Shown: piece after piece, positions 1-8,293 of the stretch
How positions within the stretch are numbered: position 1 is the first letter of the stretch
Layout of the letters: every line of letters starts with the position of its first letter
Assembly: GCA_963760375.1 (NCBI GenBank)
Contig: CAVXCS010000005.1
Location: forward strand, 1,364,001-1,428,000
DNA length: 64,000 nt
Source of the DNA: Pelagihabitans sp963760375
GTDB taxonomy: Bacteria; Bacteroidota; Bacteroidia; Flavobacteriales; Flavobacteriaceae
Reading direction: 5' to 3'
Translations under genes and position numbers: made by a program
Notes under the pieces: model-generated
Seen by the model: the letters and a program-made list of their open reading frames with translations, nothing else
The model's database searches: none
What the model was told of the DNA's origin: nothing

Positions 1-52
1 AAGATTGAGGGTTCCCTCCCATTCCATGACCCATTGACTTTTTGCACAGATG

Positions 53-970
53 TTATCGTGTAAAGCGTGCAAACAGGACCAATTTTTTTTTGGTGTTGAT
101 GAAATAAACGCCAGTAAGCAGCACGATTGCGGCCACGATGGATTGTAAAGTGATCTGTTCATTCAGAAAGTACCAGCCCAACAACATCGCAATAATCGGA
201 TTTACATAGGTAGAAGTCGCCACTTTTTCCGGAGAAATCACTTTTAGCAGGTAGTTAAACGAAGTGAAGGCGACGATGCTGCCAAATATGATCAACAAAA
301 GCATCGAATATTGTACCGGGGTACTCCATACCATGGGCGAACTCCATTGTTCGCCAAAAGCCAAACTTGCCAATAGGAGCATTACCCCACCAAAAAACAT
401 CTGATAGCCTGTATTGACAAAGAAGTTGGAAGGCAGATCGGCCTTACCAACAAAGATACTGCCATAGCCCCAGCTGATCATGCACATGAAGATCATGGCC
501 ATCCCGATCAGGGAATTCTCTTGTGCCAATATCTGTTTTTGGCCCACCAATAGGTAAATCCCGAGAATTCCGAGAAGTACCCCGATCATCGACATGGACT
601 TGATCTTCTTGCCCTGGAGTGCGCGCATCAATAGCAAGACCACTAGGGGCTGTGCGGAGGTTTCCAAAGCGGCAAAACCACTATCGACATATTTCAGGGC
701 CCATACCACTACCCCATTTCCAAAGGTCAAAAACAAAAATCCCGCAATGATGGTATTGCGAATTTGATTTTTGGTTATGGAAATGCCGATGCCCAATATC
801 TTGCATAAGATAAAAATCAAAATACTTGCGCACAGAAAGCGGATCGAAGCCAACATGAACGGCGGCAGTTCGGTCACTGCAATTTTGTTCATGAGATAGG
901 TAGAGCCCCAAATAAAATAAATCGCGAAAAATGCTAGGACGATCAGGGTGGTATTGTGCGGTTTTGACAT
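53..970 (-). CDS. EamA-family (DMT superfamily) transporter
   Basis: This is a 305-residue, very hydrophobic protein with about ten predicted membrane helices arranged as two EamA repeats, roughly residues 10-145 and 155-290. The first helix carries the IWGSTY motif common in this family. Members export or import small metabolites such as amino acids or their derivatives across the inner membrane; the substrate cannot be read from the sequence. The length is normal for the family. It is transcribed leftward, divergent from the micro-gene cluster that begins at 1148. The start at 970 gives a short basic N-terminus before the first helix. Confidence 0.9.
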   Translation of the reverse strand: MSKPHNTTLIVLAFFAIYFIWGSTYLMNKIAVTELPPFMLASIRFLCASILIFILCKILGIGISITKNQIRNTIIAGFLFLTFGNGVVVWALKYVDSGFAALETSAQPLVVLLLMRALQGKKIKSMSMIGVLLGILGIYLLVGQKQILAQENSLIGMAMIFMCMISWGYGSIFVGKADLPSNFFVNTGYQMFFGGVMLLLASLAFGEQWSSPMVWSTPVQYSMLLLIIFGSIVAFTSFNYLLKVISPEKVATSTYVNPIIAMLLGWYFLNEQITLQSIVAAIVLLTGVYFINTKKKLVLFARFTR

Positions 971-1147
971 GGAAAATCAGTCTTACTTCAATTGAGCCCA
1001 ATATTAAGAATATCCTGTTACACTTAGGTTCCTGATGGAGCAAAAGTTAAAGAATTCATAATATAGTACCTTTTTATACATAGTACTGTAACAAAAATAT
1101 CCATTCCTCGTCTGTTAGATATAAGTCAATCAAAAAACAATAAAATC

Positions 1148-1273
1148 ATGCAAATTCTACATCCACATTTACAGCGTCCCAAAATATATTTCAGGATCGG
1201 ATTTGGTTGGAACACCGACAGGTTATATGACCAAACCCTGAAAAACAGAAAACAATTCATCAATAACAATTAA
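1148..1273 (+). CDS. Unrecognised small protein, 41 aa (first of three tandem micro-genes)
   Basis: This short reading frame has an ATG preceded by an A-rich stretch (aaaaaacaataaaatc), typical of Bacteroidota translation starts. It lies 11 bases upstream of the next micro-gene, in the same orientation. The 41-residue product is basic and aromatic (RPKIYFRIGFGW in the middle) with no signal peptide or membrane helix. I do not recognise it and it is not clearly a paralogue of the next two. Its case rests on position: it heads a compact cluster that ends at the terminator at 1577-1610. It could instead be an untranslated leader. Confidence 0.4.
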   Translation: MQILHPHLQRPKIYFRIGFGWNTDRLYDQTLKNRKQFINNN

Positions 1274-1284
1274 AACCAAGTTCA

Positions 1285-1398
1285 ATGAAAGCATCCATCA
1301 ATCAAACGGTGACTGAGTCAAAATCCTTCAACTATTTTTCTTCCTTCAGGGACAGTAAAAGGGTCCAATGGGCACAGTTCAGGAATTACAATCGCTAA
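1285..1398 (+). CDS. Unrecognised small protein, 37 aa, paralogue of the next micro-gene
   Basis: This encodes a 37-residue basic, aromatic-rich peptide. It aligns without gaps over its full length with the product of 1445-1558: 19 of 37 residues are identical, giving the shared pattern MKxxINQxxTES followed by FSxFxxSKRxxWAxxRxY. Where the residues match, nine codons differ only silently (for example ACT/ACA, GAG/GAA, TAC/TAT), as expected if the peptide is under selection. There is no signal peptide or membrane helix. No biosynthetic, toxin or transport gene lies next to it, so neither a RiPP precursor nor a toxin is indicated. The function is unknown. Confidence 0.65.
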   Translation: MKASINQTVTESKSFNYFSSFRDSKRVQWAQFRNYNR

Positions 1399-1444
1399 TC
1401 ACGATTTTTAAAACATCATTTTTCATCAATAAAAACAAAACGTC

Positions 1445-1558
1445 ATGAAACCATTCATCAATCAATTGCCAACAGAATCAAGAAAGTTTACATTTTTCTC
1501 CAATTTTAAGGAAAGTAAAAGAATTCGTTGGGCCGGCTCGAGGCATTATATGCACTGA
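1445..1558 (+). CDS. Unrecognised small protein, 37 aa, paralogue of the preceding micro-gene
   Basis: This is the second copy of the 37-residue family, with the same length and gapless alignment to 1285-1398. Conserved residues include INQ near residue 5, TES near 10, the FS/F aromatic cluster near 17-21, SKR near 24-26, WA at 29-30 and R-x-Y at 33-35. Conservative swaps (K/R, D/E, V/I) fill several other positions. The ATG follows an A-rich stretch (ataaaaacaaaacgtc). The stop is 18 bases before a strong hairpin-plus-T-run, so the three micro-genes look like one short transcript. The function is unknown. Confidence 0.65.
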   Translation: MKPFINQLPTESRKFTFFSNFKESKRIRWAGSRHYMH

Positions 1559-1576
1559 CAGCCATAATCACCAAAG

Positions 1577-1610
1577 AAAAAGGGATGCCTGTAAGGTGCA
1601 TCCCTTTTTT
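1577..1610 (+). terminator. Rho-independent terminator after the micro-gene cluster
   Basis: The arms AAAAAGGGATGC and GCATCCCTTTTT are separated by a nine-base loop and followed by a T-run. It sits just after the stop at 1558 and before the convergent DUF4251 gene that ends at 1634. Because its left side is A-rich, it could also serve leftward transcription. Confidence 0.85.
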
Positions 1611-1633
1611 ATTTTACCGATCGGGCGAAATGG

Positions 1634-2134
1634 TCAGAATCGACCACCTTCATAGGCCTTCATTTTTCCGTAATAGGAAATGGTGGTACGGTTCATCGAT
1701 TTTACGATCACATCCGTAAAACCATGCGCGTTGATGTCGAGGATCACCCCATGTTTTTCCGATTTGCCCATCGCATCGAATTGAATGATGATCTTGTATT
1801 TTCTGTCATTGTAACGCACCTTATAATCCATGGGGGCACCTTTAAATGCGATGGCACCCTCGCCACCATAAGTGGTACTCACCCGACCTTCCCCGAAATA
1901 GGGAAGATATGCATGGACTTCATTTTCAGTGATACGCAGAAAATTGTCATTGGTGATCAGGCTAACGCTCGACCCGGAAATAGGGAGCGCACGGTTTGCC
2001 TCGAAAATGAAATTTTTAGATTCGACCAGCTTCTTGGTTTGTTCAAAAGCAAGGCTGTCCCTTTCCTTTTTCCCTTGCGCCAAAAGCATTGAGGGGGCAA
2101 AAACGAGCAACAACAACACGGTACAAAATTTCAT
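1634..2134 (-). CDS. DUF4251 domain protein, secreted
   Basis: This 166-residue protein has a clear Sec signal peptide: a short basic start, a leucine-rich core and a cleavage region around LLAQG at about residue 20. The remainder matches what I know of DUF4251, a small periplasmic beta-rich domain found almost only in Bacteroidota (for example the segment with YGGEGAIAFKGAP and the later ISYYGKM). The family has no established biochemical role. It lies 37 bases downstream of the CocE-type hydrolase on the same strand and may share its transcript. Confidence 0.8.
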   Translation of the reverse strand: MKFCTVLLLLVFAPSMLLAQGKKERDSLAFEQTKKLVESKNFIFEANRALPISGSSVSLITNDNFLRITENEVHAYLPYFGEGRVSTTYGGEGAIAFKGAPMDYKVRYNDRKYKIIIQFDAMGKSEKHGVILDINAHGFTDVIVKSMNRTTISYYGKMKAYEGGRF

Positions 2135-2171
2135 GATATCTTTTTTAATATTACAGCAACCTTTGTGCCAA

Positions 2172-4061
2172 TTATTTTTCGATCATCGGCAATATGATAT
2201 GCGATGGGTATTTGCTGTTATGATAAATTTCATTGTGGGCAATTACCCCTTTGCTTTCATCAAAATTGGCACCACCGGTATTTAAGTTTCGGGCGAACCG
2301 GGGAAAATTACTACTGCTGATCTCAATCCTGATCCGATGTCCTTTATCAAAATAATTGCTGGTAACCATGGGACTTAAATTCAATTCGTACACCTTTCCT
2401 TTCTGCATAAACACTTCATGATCATATCCTTCCCGATACCGGGCCCTTTGTATGGTTTCATCGAGATTGTATGCGGTACCGTCCGGATATACATCGATCA
2501 ACTTTATCGTGAAATCGGTATCCTTCGCATCTGATGAAACGAAGAGCTTGGTTTCGATGAATCCGCTTACTTCAACCCCTTCTGCCAATGGTTCCGAGGT
2601 ATACACCAATATATCATTCCGGGTTTCCATGGCCTGTTGGTCAAAGGCCCCTCCCTGTACTGCATTTCCGGTGCAGCATACATTACCACCATAGGAAGTG
2701 ACCGGATTCATCGGATCATAGGTAAATCGGTCTGGCTTATTTGAACTTCCCGGTTTCGAGGTTACCAAGGCCCCGTCTCCATAAAGGCTGTTGGCATTGC
2801 CCTGTCCGTGAAGGTAAAACGTGGTCATTTTGGCCGTTTTGGGAGGCCATTCTTCCGCTGCCTGCCATTTATTGCTGCCCATGGTATAGTATTGTACCCG
2901 CGGTGTTTTTGATTTGAAGTCGTTTTGGGAATCTTTCAGCAATAAATCGAACCAGGAATAGATTTGTTCGTCATAGTTCAGTCGTGCATCGCCAACATTT
3001 CTTTCTCCTACAATGGTGTTTTCCGTGGCCCTTTTATAGGCACAGTGCAAAACCGGAGCGATGACCATATACTGGTTGTCCCTGATTTCGGGATCCTTGC
3101 TATTATTTCGCACATGATTGAACAGGGCAATATTCGGGCCCACAGAAACGTCGTACCAAGAGGCGAACCAAAATGCCGGCACACCGATCTCCTTGTCGTC
3201 ATGGTATAACCCGCCTTCGAACCAGGCAGGGTCATCGGGTTTCCTTACCACCATTTTGTCGAATATTTCACGTTTGCCATGGATCTGCTGTAAAATATCC
3301 TTGAGGGGAAGGTGCGATAATGCCTCTTTCATGTCCACTTCCGGGTTTTCGGGTGCCAAATCATAGAATCGGGAAATACGGATCAAATCTTGCTGGGTGG
3401 CCCCTTCGGGAATCCGCGGTTTGAATTTATCATGTTCCACACCATATAACCAAGCAAAAAACAACAATTGCTCCGCCCCTCCCCTATACCAGTTTCCCTG
3501 TTCATAATAATTTCCTACCCTTCCAACGCCTGCCCCGAAACTTTGGGGAACCATCGCTGCATGCGACGGATGGTCGAGGGCGGCCACGGCCATTTGCCAT
3601 TCCGCGGTCGAGGAACAGCCCAAGGTACCTATCTTTCCGTTCGACCAGGGCTGATCGGCCATCCAACTGAAGGCATCGTACCCATCGGTCAATGGTGTTC
3701 CCAAAATATCCCATTCCCCTTCCGAAAAGTAACGTCCCCTCTCGTTCTGTACCACATAGGCATAGCCGCGTTTTACCATTTCCAAGGCGGTCTCAGCGGT
3801 GCGGTTTTGTTGTTCACCATCTACCCAAGTGTTGAAGTTGTATGGGGTCCTGGAAAAAATAATGGGTGCCTTTTGGTCGGTTTTCGGCCTATAGATGTCG
3901 GTGGCCAAGCGAATCCCGTCGCGCATCGGCATCATCACTTTCTGTTCTACAATGGCAATCGAATCCAGTTCTTGCCAAACTTTTTGCTGGGCCAACAATG
4001 TGCCCACCGTAAACAGCAAGAATAATGACAAAACAAGGTTGAAGGCATACAACTTTTTCAT
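2172..4061 (-). CDS. CocE/NonD-family alpha/beta hydrolase (X-Pro dipeptidyl-peptidase type), exported
   Basis: I chose the ATG at 4061, giving 629 residues that begin with a signal peptide (MKKLYAF, then a hydrophobic core ending near TLLAQQ). A longer frame to 4097 would bury the signal. The catalytic domain holds the nucleophile serine in GTLGCSSTAEW, the likely acid in FASWYDVS and the likely histidine in VIAPVLHC. The C-terminal half is the jelly-roll domain of the family (the ending region has HRIRIEISSSNFPRF). Such enzymes cleave esters or acyl/prolyl amides; the substrate here is unknown. It is probably periplasmic. Confidence 0.88.
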   Translation of the reverse strand: MKKLYAFNLVLSLFLLFTVGTLLAQQKVWQELDSIAIVEQKVMMPMRDGIRLATDIYRPKTDQKAPIIFSRTPYNFNTWVDGEQQNRTAETALEMVKRGYAYVVQNERGRYFSEGEWDILGTPLTDGYDAFSWMADQPWSNGKIGTLGCSSTAEWQMAVAALDHPSHAAMVPQSFGAGVGRVGNYYEQGNWYRGGAEQLLFFAWLYGVEHDKFKPRIPEGATQQDLIRISRFYDLAPENPEVDMKEALSHLPLKDILQQIHGKREIFDKMVVRKPDDPAWFEGGLYHDDKEIGVPAFWFASWYDVSVGPNIALFNHVRNNSKDPEIRDNQYMVIAPVLHCAYKRATENTIVGERNVGDARLNYDEQIYSWFDLLLKDSQNDFKSKTPRVQYYTMGSNKWQAAEEWPPKTAKMTTFYLHGQGNANSLYGDGALVTSKPGSSNKPDRFTYDPMNPVTSYGGNVCCTGNAVQGGAFDQQAMETRNDILVYTSEPLAEGVEVSGFIETKLFVSSDAKDTDFTIKLIDVYPDGTAYNLDETIQRARYREGYDHEVFMQKGKVYELNLSPMVTSNYFDKGHRIRIEISSSNFPRFARNLNTGGANFDESKGVIAHNEIYHNSKYPSHIILPMIEK

Positions 4062-4131
4062 TTCGGATGGTTTGCTTTTAGTGCCTGTAAAGTACAAAAA
4101 ACCATCATTTCCTGCCCTTATTAAATGGCAT

Positions 4132-4165
4132 AAAAAAACCCTGTCGGGAAAAGACAGGGTTTTTT
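4132..4165. terminator. Bidirectional hairpin terminator
   Basis: The perfect arms AAAAAACCCTGTC and GACAGGGTTTTTT surround a seven-base loop. It lies between the leftward lipoprotein gene ending at 4186 and the start of the leftward hydrolase at 4061. It should therefore end the lipoprotein transcript and isolate the hydrolase. Confidence 0.85.
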
Positions 4166-4185
4166 GATATTGCTAAAGCTTATTG

Positions 4186-4986
4186 TCAGTCGTTCAGAGA
4201 AATATCGTCTTCCGTACCATCGGGATAGCCAAGCACTGCGGTATCGTCGCAGGTACCATCTCCAAAATCAACGGAGACCTGTAGGCCGTTTTTCGCGAGT
4301 AGCATGACGCCCTTGGCGATGTATTCGCAACCTAAGTTGGTTTCCAACAAATCGGATACGCTTACCGAATAGGTATTGCCGCCCACTTTGACCACCCATT
4401 GACCAGCAATGGTCAGGGTAATACTTTCCAGCGATTCGTCGAACACAAGACCGATGGTTTTTGTTCCGGTTTCACTGACCACCGAGGCATCGGGCAAGGT
4501 CACGCTCATATCGCTTGTCACGTTATATTCCACGGTTTCGCTCTGTTCGTTAGCGAAGGTATAGGTTCTGGTTCCCGAAAGCACATATCCACCGATACTG
4601 AGCTCGGTGAAAGTAACGGAAATCGATGAAGACATTTCGCCGGTCACATATTCCGCTGTGATGGAGCCATTAAGGTTTTCACTGCCATCAACACTGCAAT
4701 CGTCAAAGGTAACGGAGAATCCGGTTTCCGAATATTCGGCCACATAGCAATCTACCGCTTTTGCTGATTTTCCCGATTGCCCGTTCTGAAAAAGATCGGT
4801 CAACACCCCGTCTGCCACACTCAGCACATCAGTGGTCTCCAGCACCGTTTTTACTTCGGTCTGGGTAAGTTCTGCTTCTTGGTTTTGATCGTTTTCACTG
4901 TCTTTGCTACAACCAAAGACCAATATTGCTATTGAAAGGGTCGCGACCCATGGTTTTCCAGCATTCAAAAATTTTTGCATTATCAT
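4186..4986 (-). CDS. Uncharacterised lipoprotein
   Basis: This 266-residue protein has a lipoprotein signal ending in the lipobox LVFGC (cysteine near residue 26), so it should be lipid-anchored in the periplasm or outer membrane. The mature part is acidic and rich in serine, threonine, valine and glycine, with alternating hydrophobic strands, suggesting a beta-sandwich. Four mature-domain cysteines (near VDCYV, DDCSV, LGCEY and GTCDD) may form disulfides. I do not recognise a named family. A second ATG two codons in (4980) is an equally possible start. The gene stands alone, with a terminator downstream. Confidence 0.75.
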   Translation of the reverse strand: MIMQKFLNAGKPWVATLSIAILVFGCSKDSENDQNQEAELTQTEVKTVLETTDVLSVADGVLTDLFQNGQSGKSAKAVDCYVAEYSETGFSVTFDDCSVDGSENLNGSITAEYVTGEMSSSISVTFTELSIGGYVLSGTRTYTFANEQSETVEYNVTSDMSVTLPDASVVSETGTKTIGLVFDESLESITLTIAGQWVVKVGGNTYSVSVSDLLETNLGCEYIAKGVMLLAKNGLQVSVDFGDGTCDDTAVLGYPDGTEDDISLND

Positions 4987-5176
4987 TAAGATTTAAGGTT
5001 ATGCTCCATAAACGAAGTTTGGTTGCTTTTATTATTTTCAAGATCCATTTTGAGGGCTTTGGAGGCGGTTTTTAGATGAACGGCAAGGATTTTGATCGAT
5101 TTGGAAAGGTGGATCGGTTTTTTGCTCCAGTTCTTTGACCGAAATGGTAGATTAACCGCTACCCTGCCATTTCTTG

Positions 5177-6394
5177 CTATCGTTTCAATAAAAAATATCC
5201 TTTGATGGCGGGGAAACCGGCCAGCTGAACCGTGTACCAATAAGATCCCGATGGTAGCGCCCTCCCCTGATAAGTGCCGTTCCAGCCTTGTCCCGGTCGA
5301 AGTTGTTGCAGCATGGTACCGTACCTGTCGAATACCATGATTTCTTCCACGATAATGTCATCTGCGGAATCAACGATCCATGAATCATTATAGCCATCAC
5401 TATTGGGCGTAAAATAGCTTGGGATCAAGCCCTCAAGGATCTCGGTTGAAGGCCCTTCGGTTATGAACGAAGAGATGGTACAGTCTTGCGTCTCTTTGCC
5501 ATTATAATAAGCCGTGATCAAAACATAGATCCTTGTTCCCAAAGGCAGTGTATTCTGCAAAACCAGACGGGTATCGGTGCCCGTATCTAAACGGTCCAAG
5601 ATATCGTTTCCTCGGGGTTCCGTGCCGATGGTAACCAAATATCCTTCAACATCCCGCACCGCCGACCATTCCAATTCGGTATCGATCGGCACTTGGCCTG
5701 CACCGTTCGCAGGACTTGACAATTGGGGGCAATTGGGCAAGGGAGGTGCATCGCCCGTGGTAAAGGTAATGGCTTCGCAACCCACGGCCGGCCCGAACTC
5801 ATTGTAGGGTATTATGGTGATATAATAGCGGGTGCGCGGTTTAAAATCAGGCGGCTTGGCGTTGGTGCCGTTGCCGACATCGACCCTGTCCCAGATGAGG
5901 ATGCCATTTGGATCTTTTTCATAAACCGTCATCAAATAGCCCGTAGCAGTGAAATCCCTTATCCAGGTAATATTTGCGGTGGTCGAGACCAAGGCGTCAC
6001 CGTTGAAGGGATTGATAATATCAGTACATCTGGGGGGAACGTTTCCCCTGGTGGTGAAGCTGGTTTCAGTACATGATTCGTTCCGTTCACCGGCATTCGA
6101 TGGTACAATTGAAACATAAATGGTCTGTAAAGAGGGCAGGTCGTCGGGCGGGTCAAAAAAAGTATCGATCCCCACATATTCATTGTCCAAAATATCGGTT
6201 CCCCCCGGACTGGTCCCAACATTGATATAATACTCGGTTGCCCCCATTGCCGGGTCCCACTCTAAAACGATGGCTTCGGCGACATTGGTAGCACCGTTGG
6301 CAGGTGCCATCAATTGGGTGCATCCCGGTACTTGTCCGGAAACGATTAAGGTCAAAAGCCAGAAAAATCCAAAAAGCAACTTTGGTAATTTCAT
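5177..6394 (-). CDS. Type IX-secreted protein with fibronectin-like repeats and gliding-type C-terminal sorting domain
   Basis: A signal peptide (MKLPKLLFGFFWLL, cleaved near VSGQ) is followed by three repeats of about 100 residues, each opening with a cysteine-containing C-x-x-L/I-x-x-P pattern and ending in a TSFTT- or ITFTT-like strand. These resemble fibronectin type III modules. The last 90 residues match the type B T9SS/gliding-motility C-terminal domain: FTPNSDGYND, then VFDRYGTMLQ, then GWNGTYQG and PSGSYWYTVQL, ending in KR. The product should cross the outer membrane by T9SS and act as a surface or matrix protein. An upstream ATG at 6412 is an alternative start. It is divergent from the GntR regulator. 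Confidence 0.88.
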   Translation of the reverse strand: MKLPKLLFGFFWLLTLIVSGQVPGCTQLMAPANGATNVAEAIVLEWDPAMGATEYYINVGTSPGGTDILDNEYVGIDTFFDPPDDLPSLQTIYVSIVPSNAGERNESCTETSFTTRGNVPPRCTDIINPFNGDALVSTTANITWIRDFTATGYLMTVYEKDPNGILIWDRVDVGNGTNAKPPDFKPRTRYYITIIPYNEFGPAVGCEAITFTTGDAPPLPNCPQLSSPANGAGQVPIDTELEWSAVRDVEGYLVTIGTEPRGNDILDRLDTGTDTRLVLQNTLPLGTRIYVLITAYYNGKETQDCTISSFITEGPSTEILEGLIPSYFTPNSDGYNDSWIVDSADDIIVEEIMVFDRYGTMLQQLRPGQGWNGTYQGRALPSGSYWYTVQLAGFPAIKGYFLLKR

Positions 6395-6525
6395 TTTCTT
6401 TAGCAATAGCATCAAAAGATAGTAAAACTAGCAACACGGTCGGCCGATTCAGGTTGGATTTCGTTCTACAAAGGCTTGAACCTGCTGAAATAACCGTACA
6501 ATATTTTAAAAAGAAAACAGTTATA

Positions 6526-6537
6526 ATCGTATACGAT
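6526..6537. promoter_or_regulatory. Candidate GntR/FCD operator palindrome
   Basis: ATCGTATACGAT is a perfect 12-base palindrome 16 bases before the ATG of the GntR/FCD gene. Operators of the FadR/FCD subgroup commonly centre on GTATAC with flanking A/T symmetry. Its place between two divergent genes suggests autoregulation and possibly control of the T9SS-exported protein. No second copy was noticed in other intergenic regions of the window. Confidence 0.6.
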
Positions 6538-6553
6538 ATACTATTTTTGAATT

Positions 6554-7186
6554 ATGATCACCAAGACCATTTTCAGGGACCAGGTCAGGGAATATCTGCT
6601 ACAGCAGATGCGTGAAGGCAAATTAAATGCTGGCCAATCGGTAAATCTTGCTGCGCTCGCACGGCAATTGAACGTCAGCGTTACCCCGATACGGGAAGCC
6701 CTCACCCAGCTGCAACAATCACAGGTAATTGAAGCCATTCCAAACCGTGGGTTTTTTATAAAGGAATTGAGCCATGAGGAGGCCAAGAACCTTTACGAGA
6801 TTGTGGCGCAACTCGAGGTACTGGCCTTGGAAGAATCCACTTTTAACAAAGAAACCATCTCGAAACTAAGGGTCCAACAACAATTGATCCAAACCGCAGA
6901 AGAGCCGCTCGACCGGATCAATGCTTACATGAACTTCCATCAGCAGTTGACCAAAAATTACAAAAACACGGTAGCCCAGCAAATCTTGAACGATTTAAGA
7001 ACACGGGTCTTTTTGTACGAAAAGGCCTTTATGTCTGATGAATCTTTTTATTTCAATTCCGATAACCAACATGAGGCCATTATTTCGGCCATTGAGGACG
7101 ACAATGTGCCTTCGGCCGCCCTGGTCTTGAAGATGAACTGGTTTCTGGTGCAGGATTATATCGAGAAACAGTTGGTCGTGCTTTGA
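6554..7186 (+). CDS. GntR-family transcriptional regulator, FCD (FadR) subgroup
   Basis: The 210-residue protein has an N-terminal winged helix (residues 1-70) with the family pattern LARQLNVSVTPIREAL and the wing segment IPNRGFFIKEL. An all-helical FCD ligand domain follows, with histidines in YMNFHQQL and DNQHEAI that usually help bind a metal and a carboxylate effector. It probably represses or activates a catabolic gene in response to a small acid. A perfect GTATAC-centred palindrome lies just upstream, consistent with autoregulation. The identity of the effector cannot be told. Confidence 0.9.
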   Translation: MITKTIFRDQVREYLLQQMREGKLNAGQSVNLAALARQLNVSVTPIREALTQLQQSQVIEAIPNRGFFIKELSHEEAKNLYEIVAQLEVLALEESTFNKETISKLRVQQQLIQTAEEPLDRINAYMNFHQQLTKNYKNTVAQQILNDLRTRVFLYEKAFMSDESFYFNSDNQHEAIISAIEDDNVPSAALVLKMNWFLVQDYIEKQLVVL

Positions 7187-7196
7187 CCCCACTATC

Positions 7197-7799
7197 CTAT
7201 TCTGCCGTTTCTTTCAATACCTGCTCGGCTTTTTGGATGTTGGCCGTATAGTATGATACGGTATGTTTGGTAAAAAGATAGTAGAATACAAAAGCGAGCG
7301 GTAGAAACCACAACCAGAAAGTTTTGACAGGGGCGGCAAAAACATCATCCCCATTGAACAGTTTGCTGACAACGGGCAGAATGATGATCATCAGGATAAA
7401 TCCCAAATAAACACTAAGTTTCAATAGCCTGTTATAGCGTTTTTTGCGCCTGGCGAAAACAGTAATGGTTTCCTTATAGTTATTTTTGGCCAGGTCGGTA
7501 TTTCTCAAGTCCCTAAGGTATTTCAACGAATAGAAAGGCAAGACAGCCATGATGATCAGGGTCAGGATACCGCAGATTTGCAAGGGCACGGTATCCAATT
7601 CCTTAAAATTGAACAGGATCATCGCCACCGCAGCATAGGTAATCAATGCCCCTATGGTTTCATATCCCAAAATTTTGTCGAATCGGTTCTTATAGTCCTG
7701 CTGTGCCATTTTCATAATGATTTCATTGGTTAGTTTTTTCTGTTTTTCGAGTTGATCGCTCATCTGTGCCCATGTGGACTGAATATCTTCGAGTTCCAT
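7197..7799 (-). CDS. Membrane protein coupled to an ECF sigma factor (putative anti-sigma role)
   Basis: The 200-residue protein starts with a cytoplasmic, charged, helical stretch (residues 1-45) followed by four hydrophobic segments near 48-65, 73-90, 125-145 and 158-175. Its ATG shares one base with the stop of the sigma factor (TAATG), so the two are translationally coupled. Such coupling and topology suggest that it holds the sigma factor at the membrane. I see no zinc-binding anti-sigma motif (HxxxCxxC), so an anti-sigma role is inferred from context only. Confidence 0.7.
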   Translation of the reverse strand: MELEDIQSTWAQMSDQLEKQKKLTNEIIMKMAQQDYKNRFDKILGYETIGALITYAAVAMILFNFKELDTVPLQICGILTLIIMAVLPFYSLKYLRDLRNTDLAKNNYKETITVFARRKKRYNRLLKLSVYLGFILMIIILPVVSKLFNGDDVFAAPVKTFWLWFLPLAFVFYYLFTKHTVSYYTANIQKAEQVLKETAE

Positions 7800-8293
7800 T
7801 ATCTATTCGTTTTAGTGACTTTGGATTTTAAGTTTTGCTTTATGCGGGAGATACGCGTACCTACATTGCTAATTGTAAGTCCGGTGATTTCAGCGATTTC
7901 TCCATAGTTTTTTCCTTCGAGCAGTAATAATATCAATCCCTTTTCCAGCTCGTTCAATTGGTGGATGGAAGCATAAACCTGTTTTAACCGTTCTTCGAAC
8001 CCCAAATCGGATTGTTCTGTCTGCTGCAGCACTACTCTATCAATGGAAATCTGATTTCCCTGCCTTTTCTTTTTCCGTATCCGGGTCAGTGCAGTGTTCA
8101 TTGCCACGCGATACATCCAGGTACTTATTTTTGCCTCTTCCCGAAAACTGTCGAAGGATTTCCAAAGTTGGTACACAATGTCCTGGTAAAGGTCTTTTTG
8201 ATCGTCGGCGTTGTCGGTATAAATGGTCGTTATTTTAAATATAACCCCCTCGTTTTGTTTGATCATTTTCACAAATGCCTCTTCCTTTGCCAT
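7799..8293 (-). CDS. ECF-type RNA polymerase sigma factor
   Basis: The 164-residue protein has sigma region 2 at about residues 20-85 (DIVYQLWKSFDSF, then WMYRVAMNTALTRIRK) and region 4 at about 105-160, with the helix-turn-helix YGEIAEITGLTISNVGTRI. Length and two-domain form fit group IV sigma factors, which direct polymerase to a small regulon after an envelope signal. The gene is followed by a coupled membrane protein that may inhibit it. It heads a two-gene leftward operon. Confidence 0.92.
   Translation of the reverse strand: MAKEEAFVKMIKQNEGVIFKITTIYTDNADDQKDLYQDIVYQLWKSFDSFREEAKISTWMYRVAMNTALTRIRKKKRQGNQISIDRVVLQQTEQSDLGFEERLKQVYASIHQLNELEKGLILLLLEGKNYGEIAEITGLTISNVGTRISRIKQNLKSKVTKTNR

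Noticed and set aside
1528..1719. 63-codon + strand frame across the end of the micro-gene cluster
   Set aside because: It crosses the terminator and the convergent DUF4251 gene; the shorter frames with paralogous alignment explain the region better.
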